Part shown: in pieces, positions 32,650-42,389 of the stretch | Layout of the letters: the number at the start of each line of letters is the position of its first letter | Position numbering within the stretch: position 1 is the stretch's first letter | NCBI GenBank assembly: GCA_965218765.1 | Contig: CBDCLU010000004.1 | Span: 186,001-250,000 of the forward strand | Length of the DNA: 64,000 bases | Direction of reading: 5' to 3' | Source: JBBPYC01 sp965218765 | GTDB taxonomy: Bacteria; Pseudomonadota; Gammaproteobacteria; Burkholderiales; Burkholderiaceae_C | Made by a program: the position numbers and the translations under genes | The notes under the pieces: model-generated | What the model was told of the DNA's origin: nothing | The model's input: the letters and a program-made list of their open reading frames with translations, nothing else | The model's database searches: none

Positions 32650-34689
32650 TCAGTTGCCGTTGAACAGCGTGAACGCAGCACCGGTCGCCGGCTGGTAGCC
32701 GTCGCCCAGCACCACGCCTTCGCGCCGCGGATCGGCGCCGCCTTGCAGCGCGGTCTGCCCGCTCACGCTGCCGCGCACGATGGTGCTGACGCCGCTCGAC
32801 TGCGACGCGGTGTTCACCGTATGGCCCAACGCGCGCAGACCCTGCACCAACGGGTCGTCGTTGCCGCTGTTGGCCGCGTTCACGTTCGGATGCTCGCCGC
32901 CGACATTGGTGGTCGGGCCGTTCGCCGAGCCGAAGTTCACGAGCGACGTTGCCTGCTGCGCGTCCAGCCCCCAGTCGAGCACGCCGACCACCGTCTTCGC
33001 GACGAACTGAATGATGGTGGAGCCGCCCGGCGAGCCGGTTGCCATCAGGAAGCCGCCACGCGTCGCATCGGTCGGGTTGCCGCCCGCGCCCGCACTGCTG
33101 CGAAACACGAGGGTCGGCGCCATCGAACTGCGCGGGCGCTTGCCCGACTGCACGCGATTGGCGATCGGCGCACCGGTCGCATCCGTGGGCGCAGACGAAA
33201 AGTCGGTCAACTGGTTGTTCAGGATGAAGCCGCGCGTGAAGTGATAGGAGCCGAGCGAGCTTTCCACCGTGGTCGTGATGGATACCGCGTTGCCGTCGCG
33301 GTCCACGATGCTCACGTGGCTGGTGCCGTTCTCGGGAATCGGCGCGCTTATACCCAACTGCCGGGAGTTGCCGAACGTGCCGGGCTGCGCGGTGCCCAGG
33401 CTCTTGGTGGTGGAGATCAGCGACGCGCGCTGCTTCAGGTAGTTCTTATCCAGCAGCGATGAAATCCCGTTGCCCGGCAGCGGCACGAAATCGGTATCGG
33501 CCACATACAGGTTGCGGTCCGCATAAGCCAGCCGTTCGGCTTCGGCCACCAGATGCACGCCCTGCACGGTCGGCCTGCCGCCTTCGAGGTCGATCGCCGT
33601 GGGTGCGAGCGGCGCCAGGTTGAAGTTCTCCAGGATGCCGAGGATCTGCGCGACCGCGATACCGCCCGACGACGGCGGCGGCATGCCGCAGACCGTGTAG
33701 CTCGTGCGGTAGCTGGTGCAGACCGGATCGCGCCGCTTCGGCTGGTAGTTGGCGAGGTCGGCCAGCGTGGTCAGGCCCGGCGTGATCGGCCCGCCGTCAT
33801 TCGCGCTGGTGGTGATGCCGATCTTCGCGACGATCGCCTGCGCGAGCGTGCCGGTGTAGAGCGCATCGGCGCCGTTGGCCGCGATCAGCTGCAGCGAGTT
33901 CGCGTAATCAGGGTTCCTGATCGTGGTGCCGAGCGCCTTCGGGCTGCCGTCCGCATTCAGAAAGTAGGCGGCGGCTTCCGCATCGCGCTTCAGGTTGCTG
34001 ACCGCACCCGCGATCGCATCGGCCATGCGGCCGCTGATGCGAAAGCCGTTGTTGGCAAGCTGGATGGCCGGGTCGAACAAGGTGCTCCACTTCTTGTTGC
34101 CGTGGTCCTTCTGCACGAGTTCGAGCATGCGCACCGCGCCTGGCGTGCCGATCGAGCGGCCGCTCTCCCGCGCGCTCGGCAACGGCGCGCCACTTGCTGC
34201 CGTATCGCCCACGTAGCGCAGGTAATTCTCGGTCGCCGCGGCCGGCGCCGTTTCACGGCCATCATAGGCCTGCACCTGTTTGCTCTTGGCATCGTAGTGC
34301 ATCAGGAATGCGCCGCCGCCGATGCCCGACGACTGCGGCTCGACCAACCCCAGCACCATCTGCACCGCGACGGCCGCATCGGCCGCGCTGCCGCCGTCTT
34401 TGAGCACATCGCAGCCAGCCTTGGTCGCAAGCGGATTGGCCGCGACCACCATGTAGCTGCGCGTGGTCACGACCTTTTTGCCGGTCTTGTAGCCCGATGA
34501 CGGCTCCGGCAGCGACGGGTCACCGGGATTGCCGGAGCCGACCACGACACCGCCGCCGTCGGCAGTCGGAACTTCACATGCGTTGCGCGCGACCGCGTCT
34601 TCACTGTCGCCGTCGCTGCAGGCGCTCAGGCTGAATACTGCAGTCGTCAACAGCGTGACGACGACGGGGGCACGGGTCTTGAGCGCCAT
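32650..34689 (-). CDS. Gamma-glutamyltransferase, lipoprotein (GGT 1)
   Basis: 679 residues. The signal ends in a lipobox LSAC (VFSLSACSDG), so the protein is probably anchored in the periplasm. The Ntn-hydrolase precursor carries the autoprocessing nucleophile Thr456 in NGTSHVSIVDRDGNAVS. Upstream are KDGGSAADAAVAVQMVLGLVEPQSSGIGGG and the PPPSSGGIAVAQ segment; downstream are SSMAPTLVF and SPGGSTIIQFV. It removes or transfers gamma-glutamyl groups from glutathione-like compounds. It lies upstream of tctBA on the same strand (about 90 bases), and the two may be functionally linked. It is longer than usual because of a Ser/Gly-rich N-terminal spacer. Confidence 0.93.
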   Translation of the reverse strand: MALKTRAPVVVTLLTTAVFSLSACSDGDSEDAVARNACEVPTADGGGVVVGSGNPGDPSLPEPSSGYKTGKKVVTTRSYMVVAANPLATKAGCDVLKDGGSAADAAVAVQMVLGLVEPQSSGIGGGAFLMHYDAKSKQVQAYDGRETAPAAATENYLRYVGDTAASGAPLPSARESGRSIGTPGAVRMLELVQKDHGNKKWSTLFDPAIQLANNGFRISGRMADAIAGAVSNLKRDAEAAAYFLNADGSPKALGTTIRNPDYANSLQLIAANGADALYTGTLAQAIVAKIGITTSANDGGPITPGLTTLADLANYQPKRRDPVCTSYRTSYTVCGMPPPSSGGIAVAQILGILENFNLAPLAPTAIDLEGGRPTVQGVHLVAEAERLAYADRNLYVADTDFVPLPGNGISSLLDKNYLKQRASLISTTKSLGTAQPGTFGNSRQLGISAPIPENGTSHVSIVDRDGNAVSITTTVESSLGSYHFTRGFILNNQLTDFSSAPTDATGAPIANRVQSGKRPRSSMAPTLVFRSSAGAGGNPTDATRGGFLMATGSPGGSTIIQFVAKTVVGVLDWGLDAQQATSLVNFGSANGPTTNVGGEHPNVNAANSGNDDPLVQGLRALGHTVNTASQSSGVSTIVRGSVSGQTALQGGADPRREGVVLGDGYQPATGAAFTLFNGN

Positions 34690-34733
34690 GGCAGCAGGCT
34701 TTCGAAAAATGGTGGTGTGGTGGTTGGCGCAGG

Positions 34734-36482
34734 TTACTGTAGCGCGATGCGCTTGGCCGTCAACGTCGCGTCGAACAGCAGCTTCGCAGGCCAGACCGGC
34801 CACGCCACACCCAACGCGGCGTTGTTCGGGTCGCCGTTCTTCGCAAAGGCGCCGATGCTTTTCATCATCGCGTCGGACAAATCGAGCCGGCCCGGCCGAT
34901 TCGCCTGGCTGAACATCACGTTCCCAAACAGCGACGGTCCGAAATTGCCGAACACGAACGGCAGGTCGAACAGATGCGCGGCGCCGTAGATGTCGTTCCA
35001 GGGCGCGGGCTCCTCGTCCCAGTCGAAGCGGTAGTACCAGACATCGGGCTGCTGCGACTTCAGCGCGTTCAGGATGTTGTCGCGGCTGGCGCCGAAGAAC
35101 AGCGCATTGAACAATTCGGTGCGGGCGTTGAAGCCGGTCACGGGCTGGTCCACCGGCAGGTAGACGGACGGGATCCACTGGCCGATGGCCAGCTGCGGCG
35201 GCGCGTCCGGCCGGTAGTTGAACTGGATATCGAACAACGTCGCATCGCTCACGAGCCGGCCGCTCACGCCGCCGAGCGCAGGCGCCAGCGCCAGAAAGGT
35301 CGGAAACAGCTTGCCTTCGTCGCGCGTGTTGCCGGCCAGCACCGGCACTCTCAGATACCGGCCGGCCTTGATCGACTCGATCGGATTCAGCGGCACCACC
35401 ACGCCATCCGGAATCGGCCCGGAGCCGCTCAGGCCCAGCGCGGCGAGCTTGCCCAGCAGCACCGCGAACAACGTGGCCGGGTCCTTGCCGCGCAGATAGG
35501 CGGCGGTCTGCGCCGGCGTGCGGCTGGCCGCATAGGCTTGTGCAGACGCCGCATCGCCGGCCAGGCCATCGGCGATCAGCAGGTTGTTCAGCAGCGCGGT
35601 GCCCTGCGCTTCGGCGACCGGCGTCGGATTGAGCGTCGCGAAGCTGCCGGCCGGCAGGTTGCTGGCAAGCGACAGGCCGCCGCTCAGCGGCACCACCTTG
35701 TGCATCAGCTTCGGATTCGCGTTTGCGACGAGCGGAGACGTCTGCAACGCATACACGTCGATCGCGCCGGCCGACTGGCCCATCACCGTGACGTTGCCCG
35801 CGTCGCCGCCGAAGTGCTCGATGTTGCGCTGGATGTATTCGAGCGCCTTGATGTTGTCGAGGATCGCGAAATTGCCCGAGTCGCTGGCGGCGCTGGTGCC
35901 GTCCTTCAGCTGCGGCACGCTCAGGAACCCAAAGATGCCGAGCCGGTAGCTGGCCGTCACGACGACCGCGTTCGCGGTCCTGGCCAACGTCGCACCGTCA
36001 TAGACCGGATCGGCGGTGTAGCCCGACACATTGCTGCCGCCGTGAATGAACAGGATCACCGGCAGCTTCGTCGCGTCGCCGGCCGGCCGCCAGATGTTGA
36101 GGAACAGGCAGTCCTCGCTGCCGACCGCCCGGTTCAACGTGCTGCCGATCGTGGCGTCGTAGCGGTTGTTCGAGCCCGGCCCGTAGATGCGGCCGTACTG
36201 CACGCAGGCGTTGCCGAACTGCGTGGCATCGATCGTGGCGTCCGACCGATCCGGATCGACCGGTGCCTTCCAGCGCAGCTCGCCGACCGGCGGCTTGGCG
36301 AAGCGGATGCCTTTCCAGAAATAGGTGCCGCTGGCAGCCGTATCGTCTGCGCCCTGGACCTTGCCATAGCTGGTGTCGCGCAAGGCCGGTGCGGTGGCGT
36401 CGCCGTTGCTGCAGGCGGCGATCGCAAGCGTGGCGGCGAGCATGATCAAGCCCTGCCCGATGCGCGCGTGGTGAATGGTCAT
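34734..36482 (-). CDS. Carboxylesterase type B family lipoprotein (1)
   Basis: 582 residues of the large carboxylesterase (para-nitrobenzyl/cholinesterase) family. The signal ends in LAIAAC, a lipobox. Features are TSYGKVQGAD, GIRFAKPPVGELRWKAP, the cysteine pair region GSEDCLFLNIWRP, oxyanion FIHGGSNVSGY, nucleophile elbow VMGQSAGAIDVY and the late acid/His region. GGAGG precedes the ATG at 36482. A second family member is at 39966. It probably hydrolyses extracellular esters. The nucleophile motif GQSAG is a common variant of GESAG. Confidence 0.92.
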   Translation of the reverse strand: MTIHHARIGQGLIMLAATLAIAACSNGDATAPALRDTSYGKVQGADDTAASGTYFWKGIRFAKPPVGELRWKAPVDPDRSDATIDATQFGNACVQYGRIYGPGSNNRYDATIGSTLNRAVGSEDCLFLNIWRPAGDATKLPVILFIHGGSNVSGYTADPVYDGATLARTANAVVVTASYRLGIFGFLSVPQLKDGTSAASDSGNFAILDNIKALEYIQRNIEHFGGDAGNVTVMGQSAGAIDVYALQTSPLVANANPKLMHKVVPLSGGLSLASNLPAGSFATLNPTPVAEAQGTALLNNLLIADGLAGDAASAQAYAASRTPAQTAAYLRGKDPATLFAVLLGKLAALGLSGSGPIPDGVVVPLNPIESIKAGRYLRVPVLAGNTRDEGKLFPTFLALAPALGGVSGRLVSDATLFDIQFNYRPDAPPQLAIGQWIPSVYLPVDQPVTGFNARTELFNALFFGASRDNILNALKSQQPDVWYYRFDWDEEPAPWNDIYGAAHLFDLPFVFGNFGPSLFGNVMFSQANRPGRLDLSDAMMKSIGAFAKNGDPNNAALGVAWPVWPAKLLFDATLTAKRIALQ

Positions 36483-36616
36483 CGGGATGCCTCCATCGTG
36501 GCTGCTGCTCATGCCCGTCCGTTGTGCCGGGCGGTTTCATTGTCAAGCGCTGCCAGTGCCGGGGCAAGCGGTGAAAACGCTGATGTGCGCGCTGGTGTTG
36601 CAGAAGCAACGATGCT

Positions 36617-38254
36617 TCAAGCCGAGGCCTGCATGGCCGCTGCCGCGCCGGCGCGATGCCCGTGCGTGAATGCCTCTTCAAAGATCGAATAGCCCGACAA
36701 GTCGCTATGCGCACAGTGCAGCCGGCCGCCGGGCAACGGCCGTTGCAGCGCAGCCAGCGCCGGGCTTGACCGCACGCCCGGCACCGGGATGCTCATCGCG
36801 TGGCCCCAACGCATCATCTCGATGCGCGTGGTTTTGGCGCGCAGGTCCGGGTGCGGCACGGCGAGGTCGGCCAGCACGAAGTCGCGCCAGTGACTCCACG
36901 GTTTCTCCAGCAGCGCGCGGCGCGCGGCAATCGGGTCCGGCTCGGTCGCGAGCAGCGCGTGATAGTGCGTGAGCACGGTCGCACCGGGCACGCGCTGCAG
37001 GCTCTGGTGCATTGCATCGACATAGCCGAGCGCGGGCGAGCCGTGGATCACGTTGTCCCAGCTCGGCGGCGCGCCGGGGCGGTCTTCGAGCGGGGCAGCG
37101 AGTTGGATGTTGGACACCAGCCAGGGTGCACGGCGCAGTTGCGCGGCGGCGGCAGTCAGTGCAGGTGGCGGGTTCACGACGACGCGTGCGGCGACGAACA
37201 GCGGCAGCGCGACGATGCATTGCGCGGCATGCCACCGTTCGACCGACTGGGTGGCGGCGTCGAACGCATCGACCGTGACGCCGCGCTTGCCGGTAGCGTC
37301 GATGCGCAGCACGATGCGGCCGGTCTGCAGCCGCTGCTGCAACGGCGCGGCCAGTCGATCGACCAGCCAGCCGTTGCCTTCGGGCCAGGTCAGCACCGCA
37401 TCGCGCTCCTCACCGGTATCCGTGCCGGGTGCATGAAAGCCGTGCCGGCTCGCGAAATAGTGGATGCCGGCCCAGGCCGACACCTGCGCGATGCCGGCGC
37501 CGAAATCATCCCGGCAGCAGTAGTCGAGGAACCAGCGCAGCTGCAGGTCGGTGAAACCTTGTCGGCCCAGCCATTCTTCAAAAATGATAGCGTCAAGCGT
37601 TTTCTGCACCTGCGCCAGCGGCGCCTTTGATATCGGAATGGTGAATTTCGCCGCGCGTTGCAGCGCCTGCACCGCTTCGGCGAAGCGCCGGTATTCGGCC
37701 AGCGTGCCGGGCCCGGCGCCGTGCGTCGGCAGCAGGCCTTCCTGCCATTCGCCACGAAAGAACAGCCGCTCCTGCGGGCTGTGGCACAGGTGCCGCTCGT
37801 CGTATTGCCAGCGGCCCGCCACGCGCCGGCGCAGGCCAAGTTCTTCGAGCAGGTCCTGCACCTCGGCTGCATCGTCACCCGGCAGCGGCAGGTAATGCGC
37901 GCCGAGCGGGCAGGCGAAGCCGTTCAGTCGGCCGCCGCGGCTGTTGCCGCCCGCCGCATCGTCGAGCTCGAGCAGCGCAACGTCGTCGATGCCGGCCAGC
38001 CGCAGCGCACGTGCGGCGGCCAGCCCGGCGATGCCGCCGCCTGCGATCAGCACATCGGCCTTGCGGGTCCTCACAGGCGTTTGCGACGCGGACGCGGCCC
38101 GCAGCAGATGCCCGCGTTCCACATTAGCGCCGATGAAGCCGCCCTCGATCGCACGCATGCCGGGGCCATCGCAACCGCCGAGCGCGAACGCGGCCGCAAC
38201 CCCCAGCAGCTCGCGGCGCTGGAAGCCGGCGTTCAACGCGTCACCCGGCCCCAT
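36617..38254 (-). CDS. FAD-dependent amine oxidoreductase, exported
   Basis: 545 residues. The N terminus RRELLGVAAAFALGGC is Tat-like and ends in a lipobox-like GGC. The FAD-binding Rossmann motif follows: VLIAGGGIAGLAAARALRLAG, then an acidic end ELDDAAGGNSRGG. The C terminus has the second FAD-binding stretch GRLHCAHSDLSGYSIFEEAFTHG. It belongs to the amine oxidase/protoporphyrinogen oxidase fold. Its start overlaps the end of the spermidine-synthase-like gene by 22 bases, so the two are co-translated. A role in oxidising a polyamine or a related product is inference. Confidence 0.85.
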   Translation of the reverse strand: MGPGDALNAGFQRRELLGVAAAFALGGCDGPGMRAIEGGFIGANVERGHLLRAASASQTPVRTRKADVLIAGGGIAGLAAARALRLAGIDDVALLELDDAAGGNSRGGRLNGFACPLGAHYLPLPGDDAAEVQDLLEELGLRRRVAGRWQYDERHLCHSPQERLFFRGEWQEGLLPTHGAGPGTLAEYRRFAEAVQALQRAAKFTIPISKAPLAQVQKTLDAIIFEEWLGRQGFTDLQLRWFLDYCCRDDFGAGIAQVSAWAGIHYFASRHGFHAPGTDTGEERDAVLTWPEGNGWLVDRLAAPLQQRLQTGRIVLRIDATGKRGVTVDAFDAATQSVERWHAAQCIVALPLFVAARVVVNPPPALTAAAAQLRRAPWLVSNIQLAAPLEDRPGAPPSWDNVIHGSPALGYVDAMHQSLQRVPGATVLTHYHALLATEPDPIAARRALLEKPWSHWRDFVLADLAVPHPDLRAKTTRIEMMRWGHAMSIPVPGVRSSPALAALQRPLPGGRLHCAHSDLSGYSIFEEAFTHGHRAGAAAAMQASA

Positions 38255-39906
38255 TCGCGCTCATAGGTCGTGACCAGCACCTGGTTCGACAACCGATTGA
38301 CCGGCGCCGGCACGCGCGCCATGTCGGCTGGGAAGTCGAACAGCAGTGCCAGCGTGTGTGGCGTCAAAAACCGCAGGCCCGCGGGCAGACGGTCCGGCAG
38401 CCGATAGGGACGGCGGCTTGCGATCACGTAGCCCCATTCACCGAAGCTCGGCACGTGCGCGTGATAGGGCGTTGCGGTCAGGCCGACCGATTCGATCGTC
38501 TGCACCACGGTCCAGAAGCTCTCACGCGCGACCAGCGGCGAGGTGGTCTGGATCACCGCGTAGCCGCTCGCGGACAGGCGTTGGTCGAGCAGCGCATAAA
38601 ACGAATTCGTGTAGAGCTTGCCGACCGAGAAATTGGTCGGATCGGGAAAGTCGACCACGATCAGGTCGAACGACTCCTGCGTGCGTTCGAGCCAGCCGAA
38701 CGCATCGGCGTTCACGACACTGACCTTCGGCGAATGCAAGGCATCGGCATTCAGCTTGCGCAGCGTCGATTGCCCGGCGAACAGCCGCGTCATCGCGGGG
38801 TCGAGCTCGACCAGCGTGATCTGCTCCACGCCCGGGTACTTCAGCAGCTCGCGCACCGCCATGCCGTCGCCGCCGCCGAGCACCGCGATGCGCCTGGCGC
38901 CGCGCCCGTCGGGTGCGAACGCGGCCATCGCGGGATGCACGAGCGCTTCGTGATAGCGGTACTCGTCGCGCTCGGCGAACTGCAGGTTGCCGTTCAGGAA
39001 CAGCCGGTGGCCGGCGCGGCCGTTCGTGACCACGATGCGCTGGTACGGCGAGGTGGCGCTGAACTCGATCGTGTCCTGATAGAAGCGGTCTTCCGCCAAC
39101 GTGCTGATGCGCTCCGCGCCGATGAAGCCGACGAGAAGCACACCGATGGTGGCCGCGCACATCGCCGCATGTATGGCCAGCCCGCGCAGCTCGAAGCGGA
39201 ACATCCAGAGCGCCCAGCACGCGACCGCCGCATTCAGCAACCCGAACGCAAGGCCGGTGCGGATCAGCCCGAGCTGCGGCACCAGCACCAATGGAAACAG
39301 GATCGAGACCGCAAGCGCGCCCAGGTAGTCGAACGTCAGCACCTGCGACACGAGTTCCTTCAACGCCACCGCGCGCTTCAACATCCGCATTACCAGCGGA
39401 ATCTCGAGCCCGACCAGCACGCCGACCATGAACACCAGCGCATACAGCAGCCACTGGAACGCGCCGGGCAGCCAGCCATGCGCGATGAACAGCAACGCCG
39501 GCAGCAGGCCGCCGCACAGCGCGACGAGCAGCTCGATGCGCAAAAAATGCGCAGGCAGCTGCCGCTCGAAAAAGCGCGACAGCCAGGAGCCCACGCCCAT
39601 CGCAAACAGATAGCAGCCGATCACGGTCGAGAACTGCAGCACCGAGTCGCCGAGCAGATACGACGCGAGCGCGCCGGCTGCGAGTTCGTACACCAGCCCG
39701 CAGGCAGCCACCACGAACACGCTGGCCAGCAACGCGACTTCAAGCGCGGCGGGGCGGCGCGCCTCGGCGACTGTCGATGTGGCAAAGAACGGCACGGTCG
39801 CTGCGACTGTATCGCGTGTCGAGTGTGCCACGCCTTCGCGCGGTGGCCGATGCAGTGCGGGTAGCCGCAAGCCTGTTCGTGCCCGAGTTTTGCGGGCATG
39901 ATGCAT
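38233..39906 (-). CDS. Membrane-anchored spermidine/spermine synthase-like protein
   Basis: 557 residues. About seven membrane segments occupy residues ~52-280 (for example ALLASVFVVAACGLVYELAAGALASYLLG). A soluble aminopropyltransferase-like domain follows, with RLFLNGNLQFAERDEYRYHEALVHPAM, VLGGGDGMAVRELLKYP and VVDFPDPTN, which are the conserved spermidine synthase motifs. Such fused proteins are predicted to make or modify polyamines at the membrane; activity is not established. The start is uncertain: ATG 39906 leaves a ~50-residue basic N terminus. It runs divergently from the carboxylesterase at 39966. Confidence 0.87.
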   Translation of the reverse strand: MHHARKTRARTGLRLPALHRPPREGVAHSTRDTVAATVPFFATSTVAEARRPAALEVALLASVFVVAACGLVYELAAGALASYLLGDSVLQFSTVIGCYLFAMGVGSWLSRFFERQLPAHFLRIELLVALCGGLLPALLFIAHGWLPGAFQWLLYALVFMVGVLVGLEIPLVMRMLKRAVALKELVSQVLTFDYLGALAVSILFPLVLVPQLGLIRTGLAFGLLNAAVACWALWMFRFELRGLAIHAAMCAATIGVLLVGFIGAERISTLAEDRFYQDTIEFSATSPYQRIVVTNGRAGHRLFLNGNLQFAERDEYRYHEALVHPAMAAFAPDGRGARRIAVLGGGDGMAVRELLKYPGVEQITLVELDPAMTRLFAGQSTLRKLNADALHSPKVSVVNADAFGWLERTQESFDLIVVDFPDPTNFSVGKLYTNSFYALLDQRLSASGYAVIQTTSPLVARESFWTVVQTIESVGLTATPYHAHVPSFGEWGYVIASRRPYRLPDRLPAGLRFLTPHTLALLFDFPADMARVPAPVNRLSNQVLVTTYEREWGRVTR

Positions 39907-39965
39907 GCCGCTTGGCCGAGAAGCGTTCTACTTTTGCGGTACACAATTTCAATGGAGACATCGAG

Positions 39966-41675
39966 ATGAGACTTCACCCCGCCCGTCGAGCCGCCTGGCG
40001 GCAGCTGTCCCTGATCGTCGGCGCCACACTGAGCCTGCTCGTCGCGGCCTGCAGTGGCAGCGACGACAACAACGTGCGTGCCCCCGATGTCGCGAGCACA
40101 TCGGGCGGCAAGGTCCAGGCGATCGACCGCAGCAGCATGATGCGTTCGTACTTCGCGATTCCCTATGCTGCACCTCCGGTTGGTGCACTGCGCTGGCAGC
40201 CGCCGCAGGCACCGGCCAACTGGAGCACCACGCTGGCCAACACGCAGTCGGCGTCGCCCTGCCTACAAACCAGCACGAGCGTGTTCCGGCTCGCGAACGA
40301 CCGAGAAGACTGCCTGTACCTCGACGTGCACGTACCAAAGGACAAGGACGGACCGTTTCCGGTCATGGTCTGGATTCACGGTGGCGCATTCAATACCGGC
40401 GGCGCCGTCACGTACGCTGATCCGACGCCGCTGGTCGGCAAGGGCGTGGCGGTCGTCACCATCAACTACCGGCTCGGCGCCATGGGCTTTCTGGGTGCGC
40501 CCGCACTAGAAGCGGCAGACGGCAGCGTCGGCAACTACGGGATCATGGACCAGCAGGCAGCACTGAAGTGGGTACGCGACAACGTCTCGGCATTCGGCGG
40601 CGACAACCACAACGTGACGATCTTTGGCGAATCGGCGGGCGGTTTCAGCGTCTTGACGCACCTGGCTTCGCCGCTGTCGAAAGGCCTGTTCGACAAGGCG
40701 ATTTTCGAAAGCGGCGCTTACGGCGTGAACGGCCAGTTGACCCGCAGCGAACTTGAGGGGCGCAGCAGCACCGTCGTTGCGAACGCGATCAACGCCGCTG
40801 GCGCGGCCGGCATCAACCTGCCGTGCACGGCTGCCAACGTGACAGCCGACTGCCTGCGCAACCTGCCCGAGTCCGTGCTGCGCAACCAGCTGGCAACCGC
40901 ATTCAACGCGTCGATGTCGAGCCCGACGCCGTCGATCGACGGCCGGGTGCTGCCCCAGTCGATCAAGGCGATTTTCATCGCCGGGCAGAACAATTCGGCT
41001 CCCGTGATCAGCGGCACGAACGAAGATGAATACACGCTGTTCATCGCGTTGGGTGAATATGCACGCCGGCAAGCCGCACAGCCGCCGAACCTGAACCCGG
41101 CCGACACCAGCTTCCTGTTGCCGGCATCGTCCTATGCCGCCACCGCAGGCGCGCTGGGTGCCGCGGCGGGTGTTTCGGCATCGGCGCTGGTCAACACGTA
41201 CTACCCGCTGTCGAACTACGGCAGCAATCCGGCCCTGCAGCCAAGCCTCGCGGCCAGTGCGCTCGGTACCGACGTGATCTTTTCTTGCAACGGGCTCAAT
41301 GTGGCCAAACGCGTGCAGCAGCAGGGCCAGCTGAGCTACTTCTACGAGTTTCGCGACCAGACAGCGCCACCCGTCGTGAACGTCGGCTTCCCGCAGGGCG
41401 CGGGCCATTCCTATGAGATCCAGTACCTGTTCAACCTGCGCGATCTGGGAAATCCCGAGCGCAACGCACTGCAGCAGACGATGTCGAGCTACTGGACCAA
41501 CTTCGCGCGCAACGGCAACCCGAACGCAACTGGGCTCGTGCAGTGGCCGGAACTCGGCAGCGGCAATTTTCTGGCGCTGGACGTGACCAGCGGCGGCGGT
41601 GTGACGACAATGCCGGTCGCGGCGTTTTCCGCGCAGCACAAGTGCCAGACGGCCTGGAGCGCGTTGACGTTTTAA
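39966..41675 (+). CDS. Carboxylesterase type B family lipoprotein (2)
   Basis: 569 residues. The signal ends in LLVAAC, a lipobox. The order of motifs is that of the family: IPYAAPPVGALRWQPPQ, REDCLYLDVHVP, WIHGGAFNTGGA, FGESAGGFSVLTHLASP (nucleophile Ser), GTNEDEYTLF (acid) and AGHSYEIQYLF (His). The ATG at 39966 has GGAGAC ten bases upstream. It is related to the esterase at 34734 in overall plan, but only moderately similar. It has no enzyme neighbours on its strand. Likely an outer-surface or periplasmic ester hydrolase. Confidence 0.92.
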   Translation: MRLHPARRAAWRQLSLIVGATLSLLVAACSGSDDNNVRAPDVASTSGGKVQAIDRSSMMRSYFAIPYAAPPVGALRWQPPQAPANWSTTLANTQSASPCLQTSTSVFRLANDREDCLYLDVHVPKDKDGPFPVMVWIHGGAFNTGGAVTYADPTPLVGKGVAVVTINYRLGAMGFLGAPALEAADGSVGNYGIMDQQAALKWVRDNVSAFGGDNHNVTIFGESAGGFSVLTHLASPLSKGLFDKAIFESGAYGVNGQLTRSELEGRSSTVVANAINAAGAAGINLPCTAANVTADCLRNLPESVLRNQLATAFNASMSSPTPSIDGRVLPQSIKAIFIAGQNNSAPVISGTNEDEYTLFIALGEYARRQAAQPPNLNPADTSFLLPASSYAATAGALGAAAGVSASALVNTYYPLSNYGSNPALQPSLAASALGTDVIFSCNGLNVAKRVQQQGQLSYFYEFRDQTAPPVVNVGFPQGAGHSYEIQYLFNLRDLGNPERNALQQTMSSYWTNFARNGNPNATGLVQWPELGSGNFLALDVTSGGGVTTMPVAAFSAQHKCQTAWSALTF

Positions 41676-42258
41676 GAACGAAAGAAGAAAAGCGGGGCGA
41701 AGGCAACCGGCGGCAATCAGCGCGAGGCTGAAACTCCCGTTCGCCTGCAGTTTGGTCATCGGCTGTTGCCGCGACCCGGACCAAAACGCCATCGTCACGG
41801 TCTGGCAAGCGTGCCATCTGACGCGCACCCGGCGCCCACCCGCGCCAGGGCATCCAGCGCACGATCGACACGCGCCCGAGCTGTTCTTCGTCGGAGAACT
41901 CGACGGGCGGGTCATCGCATTGGCAGCGAAGCTTGCGAACCAACCGACGCCTTTACGTTCACGGTGTCGAGAAATCGTTTCGTGTTCCCCAAGCCCTGGC
42001 TTTCGCCAAGTCGGCTGAGACCAGTGGGGTCGAAGCCGACGGCGGCGAACAGGCCGGTGATCGAGCGATGCCCTCGGCTCACCCACACACGGGCACCGGC
42101 GCCAGATGTTCAGCGGCAGCAACGCCGGCTCCAGCGCCAGGTTCAGCCTGAAAATAACGGTTCGGTCCGCGCCTGATCGTTTGCATTGAACGGCCATGTC
42201 GCCAACTGTGCACGGCCAGTCTGCCAGCATGCCCAGGCCAAAACAGTCGGGATGTGTC
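41676..42258. other. Intergenic region, no supported gene
   Basis: Nearly 600 bases between the carboxylesterase and the Fur-box region. On both strands the frames are open in pieces but give low-complexity Arg/Pro-rich products typical of non-coding high-GC DNA. I recognise no conserved domain, repeat or terminator. A decayed gene is possible. Confidence 0.45.
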
Positions 42259-42277
42259 AAAATAATAATCATTCGCA
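42259..42277 (+). promoter_or_regulatory. Candidate Fur box upstream of feoAB
   Basis: CAAAATAATAATCATTCGC matches the 19-base Fur consensus GATAATGATAATCATTATC at 14 positions, including an unbroken ATAATCATT. It is an AT-rich island in GC-rich DNA, directly before the iron transport genes, so iron repression of feoAB is very likely. Confidence 0.8.
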
Positions 42278-42389
42278 TTAAGTTGAATGCTATCGGCCAT
42301 CCCGCCTGGAACCCTTGAATGACAGACCCGCGCGTGCCTTTTTTATTCGCGTTCTGCGCATCGGCGTGGTTGCATCCCTTTCGAACATC

